Shown: positions 33,301 to 45,322 of the stretch, piece by piece
Position numbering within the stretch: position 1 is the first letter of the stretch
Layout of the letters: each line of letters opens with the position of its first letter
Assembly: GCA_027575805.1 (NCBI GenBank)
Contig: JANBPU010000021.1
Span: forward strand, 1 to 64,000
DNA length: 64,000 nt
Direction: 5' to 3'
Source: Mycoemilia scoparia
Lineage: Eukaryota; Kickxellomycota; Kickxellomycetes; Kickxellales; Kickxellaceae
The notes under the pieces: model-generated
Told to the model about the DNA's origin: nothing
The model's input: the letters and a program-made list of their open reading frames with translations, nothing else
Databases searched by the model: none
Position numbers and translations under genes: made by a program

Positions 33301-36300
33301 GTTGTTGAAAGGATATTCTGCCTTTTCAACTTTTTGTAGGAGTTTCGACGCTGAGGCCAGGTAATGCGTGGCCTGGCCGTTATCGCCATACAGCCATGAC
33401 GCTCTTGCCAGCTTCAAGAACTCGAGAATAGTGGTAGACAGTCCATTAACGTCCGGCCACTCTACTTCTGGTAGACCATTGAGTTCATCTAATGCAAGTA
33501 AAGTCCTATCCCAGTCATGTTGTCGTGAATAGAGATCAATCTGAGTAGTAAGTGCTACCCTTTTTTTTGTAGAAGAAGGGCATTTGCGGCTCATTGACAT
33601 TATGTGGTTGGTGAAATACTCGGCCTCCATTGTGCTGCCTCTGATTTTGTATATTTCGACCAAGACCAAAAGAAATTTAAATATCCACTATAGAATATGC
33701 ACAATGATAACCCGTTAGGTGTCCTATTTGATGAAATGAATGACATTATAGGTATGATTCTAACTTACATATTGGTACTCCCAGTATGCTCCAGAGTTCA
33801 AAGATTCAAATTGCAGACCATCAGTGTTTTGTGATGTCTTGACCTCCCTGCTACTTTTTACAGGTTCAGTAAACGGATCGGCATTGTTGACCTTCTCAGC
33901 TGGAGTTTCACTCTTTAGCTTAATAGCTATGCTATTAATGACACTGCAGATTAGGCGGTAGCCATGTATGGCAATCTCCACTGCTTCGGGGATCATACCA
34001 TCTTTTAAAGCTAGCTGTGCGTGAGCATATGATGCCAGTATCAGTACTAGTGGTTCTATTGTAGATTTCCGGGACATGCCATTATTTATATTTTCCTTTT
34101 CTATGATTTCTCCTGCCTCAACTAAAAGCTCTCGGCTATAGCAGCAGTATAAAAGGCCTTACTTGATTAGTTGTAAATGAGAATTGCATATTGAAAAGTA
34201 GTCATGTTTACGGAGTTGAATATCATACCTTTTGTCTAAACTACCAGATAAAAGCTGGGTCAGGGCTTTAACAATAGTTCCTATTTGTTGATCCTTTGGC
34301 GAAAAGGTTCGAATGTCTTGGTGCGAGAAAGCCTCGTCCAGACAATATGTTGCAGCTTCCTTATGACCAAGATCAGACAAGGCCACCGATAATTGAATAG
34401 ATATGTTGAATCGAAGCTTTAATAGATCAGTATCATTTGACTGAGGTGCAAGGCTGCTAATTGCTCTTAAGAATCGCGCTTCAATGCCTATGAGTCCATT
34501 ATTGCGGAGGAATCCAGCTATATAGCTTATTTCTGTGGCTATAGTTATCCAGAATTGGGTACTATTCCATAGTGGGTCGTTGGCTATAAAGCAATATTGT
34601 AAATTTAGTATCATTATAATTATGTTTATAGATGACTTGATTTTTGTAGACCTACATCCATTGTCGCTGACTATAGATTCCAAAAGTTCAATAGATTTAT
34701 TGATGCTCTCGAATTCTAGCGGCTCGAGATCAGTGTTCATGATAGCTTTCCATGCGTGAAGTTTTGATAGTAGCAGTCGATAATATGCATTTGAAGTATT
34801 TGGCGAATGCTATAGAAATATTCGTACATCACTCATTTAGTACCTGTTGAATATAAAAAAGGAGGCAATTTAGTAGTATAGCTTACTATAGAGGAAATTA
34901 ATTCTAGAGCTTCCTCAACTAGATCTCGAGCATAAGCAGTATTGTTTTGATCATATAATAACTTTGATATCTCGCTTAGACAGCGAGCTCGGCGTGCAGG
35001 ATACTTTTTGTTATAAATATTTAAGCATTTCACAAGTAGGCCGTATCGTGGATGTATAGAGTTCTCATGTCCAGAAAGGTTCAGGGCTTCGATTTCCATT
35101 ATCAGAGCCTTTTGTACTGGGGTTATATTAGCAAACGCTTTACATAGATCTGTGATGGAGGTATATACGAGATCGCCCTTTTTGATGCCAATATCGTCGA
35201 CTGAATTAGGTGCGTAACTTTCTTTTAGTCCAGGGATAAATTTTATTTGATTAAGAGCCTGGAGACGCCTCCAGTTGGAAGATCCAGGTGCTATGCTGCT
35301 TTTCTCGTACTTATAAACCAGCACATCCGAATTTGTGGAATTAAGAAAACGGCGAGCAGATTGGCAGTACCTCTCAATCATTAGAGACAATCTCTCACTT
35401 TCTTTTGACTTGCTCCAACTTTTACTTTCAATTATGATATTGTTGGCAAGTTTATCAGTGGCTGCGGCATCATGTCCAAATATACCAATGTCACTAGAAT
35501 AAGTAAACTCGGCAGCTTTAGAGAATGCTGAAGCAGACATGCTGGGATTCATCATCCTTTCATAGCACACACCAATGATTTCATAGCGTTTACTTATATC
35601 CTTTCTTTGTTGATCATCAGGAGGGCTGTCACCATTTGAGCATGCTGCTAGTTCTATCAGCTTCACTGATTCACTCATGAAGATCACAGCATCAAAATAC
35701 ATTTCGGATTGGTACTGGTCGATTCCATAATTGAAAAAGTATGTGGATAGATTGTGGAGCTTGTCTCTAGCAAAGGAGTATTTTGTGTACAGTCTGTTGG
35801 CTGCTCTAAGCCTTTCGAATGCCAATTCTGACATTTCGGGTTTTGACATTCGCAACAAGCGCAGCAACAGCATCTGAACTGAGACCAAGTCTGCTATGGA
35901 AGAAAGATATGGTTTCCTTGCTTCGATTTCCTTGTTACTGGTAACATCTTTCAAGGCGGTTATATATATAACATCTATAATGGTCGTGACAACTGCCTCA
36001 AACTCGATGAAAACACCTGTATCTGTTCTATCCTTTCCTTGATCAATTAAACGCAGCCTGTCAGATACAAATATATAAAGCGATTTCCAGGTTTGTATGT
36101 ATATGTTCAAGTATTCCTGAATATAGGGACACCCCTCAGAAAGCTTTGGCTGCTTTTCAACGAAAGTTTCTAGATATTTTTGGGTGGTTCGAATACTGCT
36201 GAAAACATCGTTGGCTACAATTTGAAATCGGATGTAATCAGGTAAGAGCTATAAATCAAAAAAACACATTTGCATAGAAGTAAAATGATTTACATACCGC

Positions 36301-37813
36301 ACGGGACTTTGGAAAAATTATCAATGTTTGCGGAGAATATCAAAAGTTTGTGCTGCAATATTGCTAGATCTATTTCATGTTCGTCAGAAAACTTGTTTAT
36401 AACGTATTTTAATAGCCTTTCTGTATAAGCCGTTGCCTCTTTTAGTTTATCGTCCTATCAAGAAGCAATGTTGATGTTATTTTTGTTTTATTTTGGCTAA
36501 TCGACTCAAGTGATTATGATAGTAATAGATACCTTTGATGCCGTACTATAAAAGTGTTTTTGGAGCAGATGAGTTAGTGAATATAGCTGTAGATCTTTTA
36601 GGTATTCCTTGAGAATAGCAAATACGCCTTTATAGAATGCACAGAGTTCGCTCGGTCCAGCGAGGTTTTCGTTAAGTTTGTTTTGGTAATATGCGCTTAT
36701 ATCATTCATGTATTTTATGACTTTTACTGGGCTCCTTTCAGTACCAGTCAAATACGATTTGAAAGACAAAATGTATATCGAAAGGGCATCCTTCTCAACC
36801 AAATTAGCGCACGAGAATAGAGTAAGGAAATTTGCCTGCATACAGGCTTTACCAGAGTCTTCATCCATCTCCATTAATTTTAAACACCAAGCATAGGCGC
36901 TATCCTTTTCGTCCGCGAGGGATTTTGCGTGTTTCTGGATCAAGTTTTTATCATTGGAATGAGCTATTATTCTCAAAATGTTTATCAAGATACGGATAAC
37001 CAGGGTAGAAAACCTTGTATCAGCAGTAAAGTATTTAATGGGAACTAGTAGCGGGTCAAGCTCTTCTGGGTTCCCAACATTCATGGACGAAACTTTAGAT
37101 GCTATTTCATCAATGTCTGAACTTGCTGTTGGTTTAATAGATCTTGATGACTTTGATCTTGAGACATTGAGTGTTGTTGTCTTCGTAGGTATTTTGGTTT
37201 TAGATCCACAATTGCCATTGCTTGTTTCCTCGGTCCTTTTGGAATTGTAAATTTTGTTTTTTAGCTTCAGTGCGATATCATAAACTTTATACCCCTAAAA
37301 TTTTGAAAGGAAAGGGGACAATTTACTATATTTCTATTGTAGATATCATATGTTCCTGCAATACAGTAAACTTACCAGTTTGATTTCAACGCAATGGTTT
37401 ACAAAATTAGATATAGACATCTCAAGCGATAGTGGTGGCAATTGTAGAGTGGAGCTGTACTTGAGTAAGCATTTAATCGCAAGCACAGAAGAGTCGATCA
37501 ACTTGATATATTCATTAGTGACTTCGTCGATTTTCTCCTTATTTTTACAATGATGGATCTTGAGCTTTATCTGCTTAATATTTTTGGATAGCTTTTGGTT
37601 TGTAAAGTTAAGGACCTTGACAGAAAGTGCCTTGGCCAGCTGGACTTGCTGGAGTGAGGTCTCATTAGTAGCACTCTTGATTTTGGAGGCTGTCGGTTTC
37701 TGCTCATTTTTTATTCTTAAAACTGGAGCCAAAGTGTCCGTAATAGCCTGGTATGCTTCATCTTTGGAACCTCCTGGGGCAGAAAGCGCCAAGAGGATAG
37801 CTGAAGCATTCAT
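30356..37813 (-). CDS. ESP1: Separase (Esp1/Cut1), caspase-like cohesin protease, many exons
   Basis: Cleaves the cohesin kleisin at anaphase onset after securin is destroyed by the APC. The gene starts at MNASAILLALSAPGG (37813) and runs through more than a dozen exons for roughly 2,000 residues. The long N-terminal helical repeat part has little visible signature. The C-terminal protease is clear: EHFILLVDKYCQQIPWESIN, LNPEGDLSRTQSAFEGFL, then the catalytic His in LYFGHGGAEHYI and the catalytic Cys in LLLGCSSGYLKP. The last exon has ANLWDVGDKDIDRFS and RMPYLTGAAPVIYGIP before TAG. That exon lies downstream of a short intron (about 30676-30576). Exon borders in the N-terminal half are my estimate. 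The gene is head to head with AspRS. Confidence 0.93.
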
Positions 37814-38166
37814 TTGGTTGAAATTTCAAATATAGAAAGAAATGGGTACCTAGTTGGTATTATTTACTAAAGAGCTATTTGCTTACTAGGTCGGTCAATA
37901 AATGGGCACATAAAAATCAACAAAACATTGTTGTTTATAAGCCTTTTGCCTTCAAAACAACCAAATTAAATTTGATACAAGCCTTTCAGGCCACAATTAG
38001 GATTCGGCTTCAATCCATGTAAATGCTGCGGTGGTTGGGGAGACGGGATTAGATCACCATATGATCGGTTTAATCATTTTCAAAGTGTGTATAAGGCACA
38101 GTAAAAGAGAATCTTGGGATTCTTTGCTTTCTATTTTTTAAATCAAAGACATTTTATATCTACAAA
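37814..38166. promoter_or_regulatory. Divergent intergenic region (separase / AspRS)
   Basis: 353 bp between two opposing start codons. No repeat or ORF is seen. It is expected to contain both promoters. Confidence 0.4.
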
Positions 38167-40407
38167 ATGAGCAGCATCGAAGAAAACAAGAACACTGTCG
38201 CAGAACAAGTTGAAAAGGTAGCAGAAAAGCTTGAAGATGTCATACTTGGGTAAGTGTCAATACTTTCTTTCGGCTTGCATCAAATACCATATAATCTACG
38301 ATGCACTGAACTAGCGCTTGTTCCATAGTATACTGAATACAAGTAATGTGATTCTGTGTATAGAGAGGATGGAAAGCCTCTGTCCAAGAAGGCATTGAAG
38401 AAGCTCGAGAAAGAGCGTGAAAAAGAAAGGAAAAAGCAGGAGAGACTTGCCAAAGAGGCTGCCCAGCGTGAAGCCGAACTTGCTAACGTAAGTTGTATTT
38501 CCAACACTCTTCCCAAGGATGCCCTAGTCTATCGAATATTTTGCAATGAAATCTACACCAAGACTAAGCCTTTGACATGAATATATTGATATCTAGGACT
38601 TTGCCAAAGACAACTACGGCGATTTGTCCGTTGATGGTACTGGCAAAACCATAAAGAGTAAGTCTGAGTCATTTCCCTCTTTGTATTATAGATTTGCTCC
38701 AATGTTTATTGCCGCCACATTTGTTGATTGTTTCTGTGGTTCATCGTTTGATCAATAGGTGTGGGCTTTGGTGACTCAGAATGGAAGCGTGTAAAGGATC
38801 TCAACGAGTCACTTGATGGCCAGAATGTTCATATCCAGGTCCGTGTACAGACCTCCCGTGCCACTGGTAAGAAAATTTATTTAGTATACTACAACACACC
38901 ATAGGCAACTTCAGAAAATACTAATTAAAAAAATTAAATAGGTTCAAGCATGTGCTTTCTCGTTTTGCGTGGTGGTACATCAACAGTCCAGGGTCTTGTT
39001 GTTGCTGATGACAAGAATATCAGCAAGATCATGGTCAAGTTTATCAAGAGGTAAATTTGGATCCAAGTTATTTTACACAGACTAATGATTCAAGATCAGC
39101 CACTAATTCTAACTATTGGCGTGGTAATTATATAACCATAGCATTCCCTCTGAGTCGATTGTTGCTATTGAAGGAAAGGTTGTAAAGCCATCAGAGCCTG
39201 TTCAGAGTTGCAGTGTACATGATGCTGAAATCCATATCCAAAAGGTATTTGGCCTGCTTACTTGAATTAAACATGCTCTCTCATAGCAATATTTGAAGTC
39301 TAAAATTATAACCATGAATTGCCTTAGATCTATGTCATCAGCCGTGCTGGTCCTATTGCCTTCTCTTTGGAGGATGCCACTCGCTCAAACAAGGAGATCG
39401 AAGAGGGTGGATTCAGCAAGGTCAACCTCGATACCCGCCTTGACAACCGCATCATCGACCTCCGCACGGTTACAAACAATGCCATTTTCCGCATTCAATC
39501 TGCCGTTTGCCAGCTTTTCCGCGAATTCCTCCTTGAAAAGAAATTCACCGAGATCCACTCTCCAAAGCTCAACGGGTCTGCTAGTGAGGGCGGTGCCAAT
39601 GTCTTTGAGGTTACCTACTTTAAGAGAAAGGCCTACCTTGCCCAGTCTCCCCAGCTTTACAAGCAGATGTGTATTGCCGCTGACTTTGGTCGTGTGTTTG
39701 AAATTGGCCCTGTTTTCCGTGCCGAGGACTCCAACACCCATCGCCACATGACTGAGTTTGTTGGTCTTGATTTGGAAATGTCCTTCAGCGAGGACTACCA
39801 CGAAGTAATGAACTTGATCTATGACTGCTTTATCTATATTTTCAAGAGCCTTGAAACCCGCTGGGCCCACGAACTAGAGGTTATCCGCCAGCAGTACCCA
39901 TCTGAGCCCATCCGTTTCAAGGAAGAGCGTGTTGTTCTCAAATTCCCAGAAGCCATCGCACTCCTTCGTGAAAGTGGTGTTGAGATTCCCGACCTCGAAG
40001 ATCTCAGTACCGAAAATGAGAAGCTCTTGGGCTCTCTTGTCGCCAAGAAATACGGAGTCGACTTCTATATCTTGGACAAATTCCCATCAGGCATCAGACC
40101 ATTCTACACCATGCCCGATCCTGCTGATCCCAAATACAGCAACTCATATGACTTCTTCATCCGCAACGAGGAAATCATGTCTGGTGCTCAGCGTATCCAC
40201 GACGCCGATTATCTTACTTCATGTATCAAGGAAAAGGGCATCAACCCAGCTGAGCTTGAAAGCTACATTGATGCCTTCAGATATGGCTGCCCTCCTCATG
40301 CTGGTGGTGGCGTTGGCTTGGAGAGAGTTGTCATGCTCTATCTTGGCCTTGGCAACATCAGACGCACATCACTCTTCCCTCGCGACCCCAAGCGTCTTTC
40401 TCCTTAA
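38167..40407 (+). CDS. DPS1: Aspartyl-tRNA synthetase, cytosolic, seven exons
   Basis: Class IIb synthetase that charges tRNA-Asp. The short Lys/Glu-rich N-terminal extension ([20 protein letters not shown]) is the tRNA-binding appendix found in fungal and animal cytosolic AspRS. The OB-fold follows ([36 protein letters not shown]). The catalytic domain is in the last long exon 39329-40407: motif 1 near [18 protein letters not shown], motif 2 in [20 protein letters not shown], and motif 3 [16 protein letters not shown]. The flipping-loop region has [11 protein letters not shown]. The total is about 555 residues. Codon bias in the last exon is strong (many C-ending codons). There is no presequence, so it is cytosolic. 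Confidence 0.96.
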
Positions 40408-40587
40408 ATCAGTTTTGTGGTCGGCATATTCGGCTGGCTCTCTACAACCTTTTCAACATTTATTATTTACTAACTTTTGTCTAATACGTTGGATATGGTA
40501 AAAAGACATTTTAGTTCTCTGTCAAAAGACTATTAGAAAAATGCAGTCTAGTGCTTTAATGTAAGCTAGATAAATGTGCTGTTGATT

Positions 40588-41838
40588 CTATTTTGAAATT
40601 GACGAGTTTTGGATGATGCTGTTCAATTGCTTCCAGACAGCATCAGTTCCCCATTGCATGTAAGCAAGTCCGGATAAAGCACCTCCCAAGTGGCCCTATA
40701 AAGTACAAAAATGGATTTAGCAAATGTTGATATCGTCAGTATAATACGGTCAATTGTATAAAACTTGGCAACTTACAAGATGATCGAATCTCTGCCATTT
40801 GAGCAAAACACCTAGTAAATCGTAGGCTAATAATGCTGGGAAAGCATGCCCAATAGAAATTGGTATGAAGGGTAAGAAAATGAGCATAATCTTTGAGGTT
40901 GGATAAGTAAATGCTGTTGCGGCCAAAAGCGAATATATGGCTCCACTGGCACCTAAGGAAGGCAGAATGGCTGTGCACAACATTGATGAGCCAAGATGAC
41001 TAGCGAGAGCAGAAAGCACACCGCTGCTAAGATAAAACGCCGTAAACTGCTCAGGGCCCATGAAGGATGAAACAGCCTTCGAGAAAGATACAAGAGCAAT
41101 CATATTGAAGCCAAGATGCCAAAGCTCGTTATGACTAAACATAGATGTGAGCAGCGTATATGATCTTCCAGACAGTGGATCATGCATAAAGTGACGCGCC
41201 ATAAATGGAATCATCCTAGGTATTTGCCACAACCCAAATACTGCCAAATTGACACCAACAATTCCATAAACTATGCGTTCACCAGTTGTGAGAGTGTACC
41301 ATCCATCAGCACCCATTATGAATACTTTTTTTACCTCATCTGGTACCCATGAGGGCCAGCTAGCAATCCGGTAAACACATCTTTGGTGCTCTATGCTTCT
41401 CATCCGATATCCGTATGGGATAACCTTGCGAGCATCCGAGGTTAATGTCCGCGATGTTTCTCGAGATTCCTGCGATAACCAGTTTTTGAGTTTTTGAAGG
41501 GAGCTTTGTGGACCACTTGTATTACTACCTTTGCTATCATCGTTGGAGTTGCTGTACAATGCTGCACCTGTGAACACACTACCACAGAATAGTAGTGAAA
41601 AAATCGTGGGCCTAAGCTTAAGTATTTGTGGTTTTGGACTTGGGCCATAGTTAAAATGGTATGATGACCACCGCTTGACATTGTGATAGATATGTTCTCG
41701 ATTAATCTTCATAAATCTCCCTAAATTTGCTGCAGTTGATGTTGGGCTTGGTGCTTTTTTATTGATAGCATTCATTGTTTGGAGCCCCATTGAAATATTC
41801 CTGGAACCTAGTCGATTAATGAAAGACATATGGTACAT
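40588..41838 (-). CDS. PCP1: Mitochondrial rhomboid protease (Pcp1/PARL type), two exons
   Basis: Inner-membrane serine protease that processes a dynamin-like GTPase and other targets. Exon 1 is 41838-40777 and exon 2 is 40695-40588, total about 389 residues. The N-terminus is basic and lacks acidic residues for its first 30-odd positions (FINRLGSRNISMGLQ), consistent with a presequence. A single membrane helix (FSLLFCGSVFTGAALYS) precedes the six-helix rhomboid core, as in PARL. The catalytic Ser lies in SLGASGAIYSLLA and the catalytic His in DHLGHLGGALSGL, with the intron just before GHLGG. The loop HNELWHLGFNMIALVSF is also family typical. The 180 bp from AspRS to this gene is a convergent spacer. 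Confidence 0.92.
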
Positions 41839-42375
41839 ATTATAACATACGACCTTATTAGGCTTGAATAATCTTGGTTATATTTTTCTCGGCACTCCAG
41901 TATCAATTGATTGAATGTCAAACTAGGGAAACAGAAGGTTGATATCAGTTGGTAACTTTAAATATATAGAAAAGTCTTCTCTAGAAAGCGGAATAAAAAT
42001 GTCGCTGAGATCAAAGTATCATTCAATAGAACACTAGGAAGATATATTAATGGCTTATGGGCAAGCGCTTAAGATTACCAAGGGTTGGTATTCGAATTAG
42101 AGTTTATTACAAACATGTCCTATTTTAAAGCTGAAGCGAATTTAATCACTTTGTATACACGGCATGACATCAACACAAAAGCCTATTTATAGCATATGAC
42201 ATCGAAAATCGTTTTGCGATAGCTTTACTCTGCTTATTTCTTTTTAGTTATATTCCATACCCCAGATTGTCGTATAACTATATCATCCAAGCTATATCGA
42301 TAAACGAATTTACAATATTATAATACCTGGCTCAAACTCTATTCGTTCAGAAGAATAAGTACATTTTCTGGAATA
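41839..42375. other. Intergenic, nothing supported
   Basis: About 540 bp between divergent starts of the rhomboid gene and the orphan gene at 42376. No feature is visible beyond AT-rich DNA. Confidence 0.4.
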
Positions 42376-42921
42376 ATGGCTGTCGTTAGAAAGATTAATG
42401 CTGCTGAGCCCCCAAGGAAGAGAGCTAAAACCCAAACGGCAAAAAAGGGCAGAGCCAAGGAAGGAGAAAAAGAGAACTTGCATCCAGTAATAGTTTCGAC
42501 TATATCTGAAATAAGCATAGAAGCAGGTATCGACAAGCACTATGATATACCCGGACACTACTGTGTTCTTACACATAACAATATTATAGTACACAGCGTG
42601 AGACACAAGTATGACAATGATGTCCATATAAGGGTTTTGGAATGTAACAAATATGAAAACCCACTCAAATGCCTCAGAACTGGCAAAATGGAAGGCAAAA
42701 TTGTAGAGCGATCAAAGTACTTTGTATACCAAATGGCTACTCAACGCAATAACAGATTGGAGATTATGACGAAGTGGCGTGGTGATTTCAGAGTTCATCG
42801 TGCCATTGATTTAAATGATCGTGATGCAGCTCGAAAGTATAAACATGCCTTGAGAAGTGCCCTGAATCTTGCTTGCGATGCTCTTGATAAAGGTGATGAG
42901 TACATGGACAGCATTTACTAA
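42376..42921 (+). CDS. Uncharacterised 181-residue basic protein, intron-free
   Basis: I do not recognise this protein. The ATG at 42376 opens a complete frame. The N-terminal 35 residues are basic and nuclear-signal-like (PPRKRAKTQTAKKGRAK). The rest looks like a compact globular domain: SIEAGIDKHYDIPGHYCVLT, then VHIRVLECNKYENPLKCLR, RLEIMTKWRGDFRVHRAIDL and ALRSALNLACDALDKGDEYM at the end. Charge and hydrophobic pattern suggest a real fold (beta-rich middle, C-terminal helix). There is no signal peptide or membrane helix. It sits beside a repeat-derived region (43065-43905), so a lineage-specific or transferred origin is possible. Function is unknown. Confidence 0.6.
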   Translation: MAVVRKINAAEPPRKRAKTQTAKKGRAKEGEKENLHPVIVSTISEISIEAGIDKHYDIPGHYCVLTHNNIIVHSVRHKYDNDVHIRVLECNKYENPLKCLRTGKMEGKIVERSKYFVYQMATQRNNRLEIMTKWRGDFRVHRAIDLNDRDAARKYKHALRSALNLACDALDKGDEYMDSIY

Positions 42922-43064
42922 TAGCTAACAGGTACAAACGATTAGGATTTCAGTTTTTTGTTTTTATTGCTAATTTTTTAAGTGAAACTTGCAAAATACA
43001 ATCTAACTATCACATTTATTATTATAAAAGTATTATTTATTAATAAAAGTTATTATGTATAAAT

Positions 43065-43679
43065 CTAAAAATTATCTTTAAAATAACTAATTTTTTTAAT
43101 AAGAGATTCATTATTCATCTCATAATGATCACCCTGACTACTAGGGTAAATTATTGTTTGATCACCCCTCCTTTCTGCCATATAAAGGCAGCATCTGCCT
43201 CCCCAGCTAAATGAGCCCAGAATAATCTTAACCCTCTTATTATTAGCCAATGCTACCCCTGCAGACATAAAGATTTGGCCATATGCTGACCTCAACTCCC
43301 TATTATTATTTCTAATAGATTCTGGCTTACTTTCATAGATAAAGTAAACCTCTCCATCCTTATATACAGCCATATCCGCCCTCCCATTATAACTGATATC
43401 ATAGATTTTGTGCTCCAGGGACGTCCTAAATCTATCACTCAAATGATAGACTTCACTTGTGATTTTCGCCATTGCTACACTTTGGTAACCTTCTTCCAAC
43501 CCATAAGTTCTAGCGAAATTATAATCAACTTGTATGGCAGCCACATTTTGAATATTGACGTTAATTAGATTAAATCCACATAGCTTGCTTTCACAGGAGT
43601 TTTGACTAAATACTCCATCATATTCTCTAAAATTGAAGAGCTTTTGGTCTGAAAGAGCATAGGAATCTGTTACAGTATC
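43065..43679 (-). pseudogene. PD-(D/E)XK-nuclease-like ORF fragment without a start codon
   Basis: An open frame of about 205 codons runs from an upstream stop at 43680 to TAA at 43065. The visible residues include YALSDQKLFNFREYDG at its start. Further on is SLEHKIYDISYNGRADMAVY, then EVYFIYESKP. The spacing of the Asp in GRADMAVY to E-S-K fits the PD-(D/E)XK nuclease core (D...ExK), and a following helix has GQIFMSAGVALANNK. There is no ATG before SVAMAKI (about 43471), which would leave only the central and C-terminal part. The frame begins just inside a TAACAG acceptor-like site, so a 5' exon may be lost. The fold assignment is by motif only. Such nucleases are common in mobile elements and fungal effector-type genes. 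Confidence 0.5.
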
Positions 43680-43712
43680 TTAGTCGAAATAAGTAGAGTA
43701 AAATCCCAGACA

Positions 43713-43905
43713 GTGCAAGCTATCATAGCTTCGTCTGCATCATCTGCAGTTTTCTTCCATATATTCGTGCTGCGGGCAAGCACGAAGCCCATATCTAGCA
43801 GCCATTTTAAGATATTATTGAGTTTGGTTTATAAGAATAAATGAGTTGTAAAGGTGATTGTATTTTTATTAGAAAGGAGATATCTGGCTACAAACAATAT
43901 TATAA
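43713..43905 (+). repeat. Fold-back element relative, right arm only
   Basis: About 190 bp, collinear with 19013-19205. Shared blocks are CTGCAGTTTTCTT, CGGGCAAGCACGAAG (TGGGCAAGCATGAAG in the other copy), GTTTGGTTTATA and TTGTATTTTTATTAGAAAG. The left arm is missing; the repeat ends about 35 bp from the start of the nuclease-like fragment. The rest of 42922-44216 has no gene that I can support. Confidence 0.75.
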
Positions 43906-44216
43906 AAGTTTTGCTTAAAAGTACATTCATTTATAAACTTTAGGAATGATTAGGCAAACATTTGTGTCAAAGTTGATATATTTAAGCTATGTTGAGAAGC
44001 TTTGAGTATACAACACGAATAGTAACTGATGAGGTCAGTTTGATCATTATTATATTTTATTGGCTAGATATATGATAAATATCTAAGAAGCTTTTGGCAC
44101 GGGTTACTATATAAATATTTTATGCCTGATCAAAATAGTTGCTTGACGGTGGTATAATGAAATTGTAAGTAAAGCTAAGAGACTAATACAAATACATCTC
44201 CAGATTAACTTTTGGC

Positions 44217-45109
44217 TTATAGCTCAATTGCCGGAGTTTCGTTTGATGTAGCGTGAGAGGGGTTTGCTGCTTGGAGTGTCTCTTTAATACTATCAGCGGA
44301 CTACAAAACATAAAATCCAAATCATAGGATAATTAATAGATATGATTGTAATACATTGCTGGCTAAACGACAGTTAATCATTCGCTTACCTTTATATAAT
44401 TGGTAATTCTTTTGTGGATTCCATTAAGCGTTTCATAGTTCTTGCGTTTTTGCTCCAAAAGGGTCCTTTGATGACGTCTAGCACTTTCAATTTCACGAAC
44501 AAGACTATAGAAATTAAGTAAATAAAGTTAGAAAAACATTTGCATAGCATAAATGTAGTGGTAATACTTGTACAATAATCCTTACATTTTACGTTGCTCG
44601 AGTTCAAACTTGAGCTGATTTATTTTTAACTGCCTAGGATCTTGCGCAGCGCTGAGTTCTTTAGGGGCCATTTCATTAAAAAGATCCACGGACATACCAG
44701 GGATATCAACAAATACCATGCTATTGTAATAATATAAGTATAGTCGTTAGTAAATCCTCAAAGAATGACATTAAAATAGCAGATATGAAATGAATACCTA
44801 CTCAATTTCACGCATCTTTTTTATTTCGCTTTCAAGATAGGGCTTCTCCGCAACCATATTTTCCATCCGGAGTTTTAATCTTTCATATTCAGCTTTGGCA
44901 TTATTAACCCGCTTTGTTTCATCGGATAGTTCGTTTTGTATATGTTCATTAACTTGTCTTAAGTTCAAGAAAAGCGTCGAGATTTCGGAAAAGGTTATTT
45001 CAGAAAGCTTCTCTTTTGGCGAGTTATGTACATCTTTTATAAGAGCAATGAGCTTATTGCACTTTTCCTCTATATCCTTTATAGCATCTATCTGGCTAGT
45101 AGACTTCAT
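44217..45109 (-). CDS. THOC5 (Fmip1) family protein, THO complex, four exons
   Basis: THOC5 is a THO/TREX subunit linking transcription to mRNA export. Exon 1 (45109 down to about 44802) gives MKSTSQIDAIKDIEEKCNKL, then ITFSEISTLFLNLRQVNEHI and RLKLRMENMVAEKPYLESEI, which is the family's LxLRxLNR... and LxLQNLLYExxHLxxEI pattern. Exon 2 gives MVFVDIPGMSVDLFNEMAPK and DPRQLKINQLKFELEQRK, another THOC5 hallmark (DPHQLxLxRLxxELEQRK). Exon 3 is EIESARRHQRTLLEQKRKNY, and exon 4 ends NETPAIEL. The total is about 213 residues, far shorter than animal THOC5 and lacking its C-terminal half. It is almost entirely coiled coil. It is head to head with the OTU gene, 213 bp apart. Confidence 0.78.
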
Positions 45110-45322
45110 CTGAAATATATTAATTTGTAAAAGTAATCATCCCGTCAAAGAAAAGGAGTTTTATTCAATAGTTAATGCGACCGTATCAAGTAACTAAATT
45201 ATGGGGTGATTAGCTGATCATCTCAAACTTGACCCTTATAGTCGCTGGATGTTGTGGGTTGAAAAGACTGTCACCAATGTTAACTCTCTAAATAATTATT
45301 TTGTACACTTAAATACAAAAGA

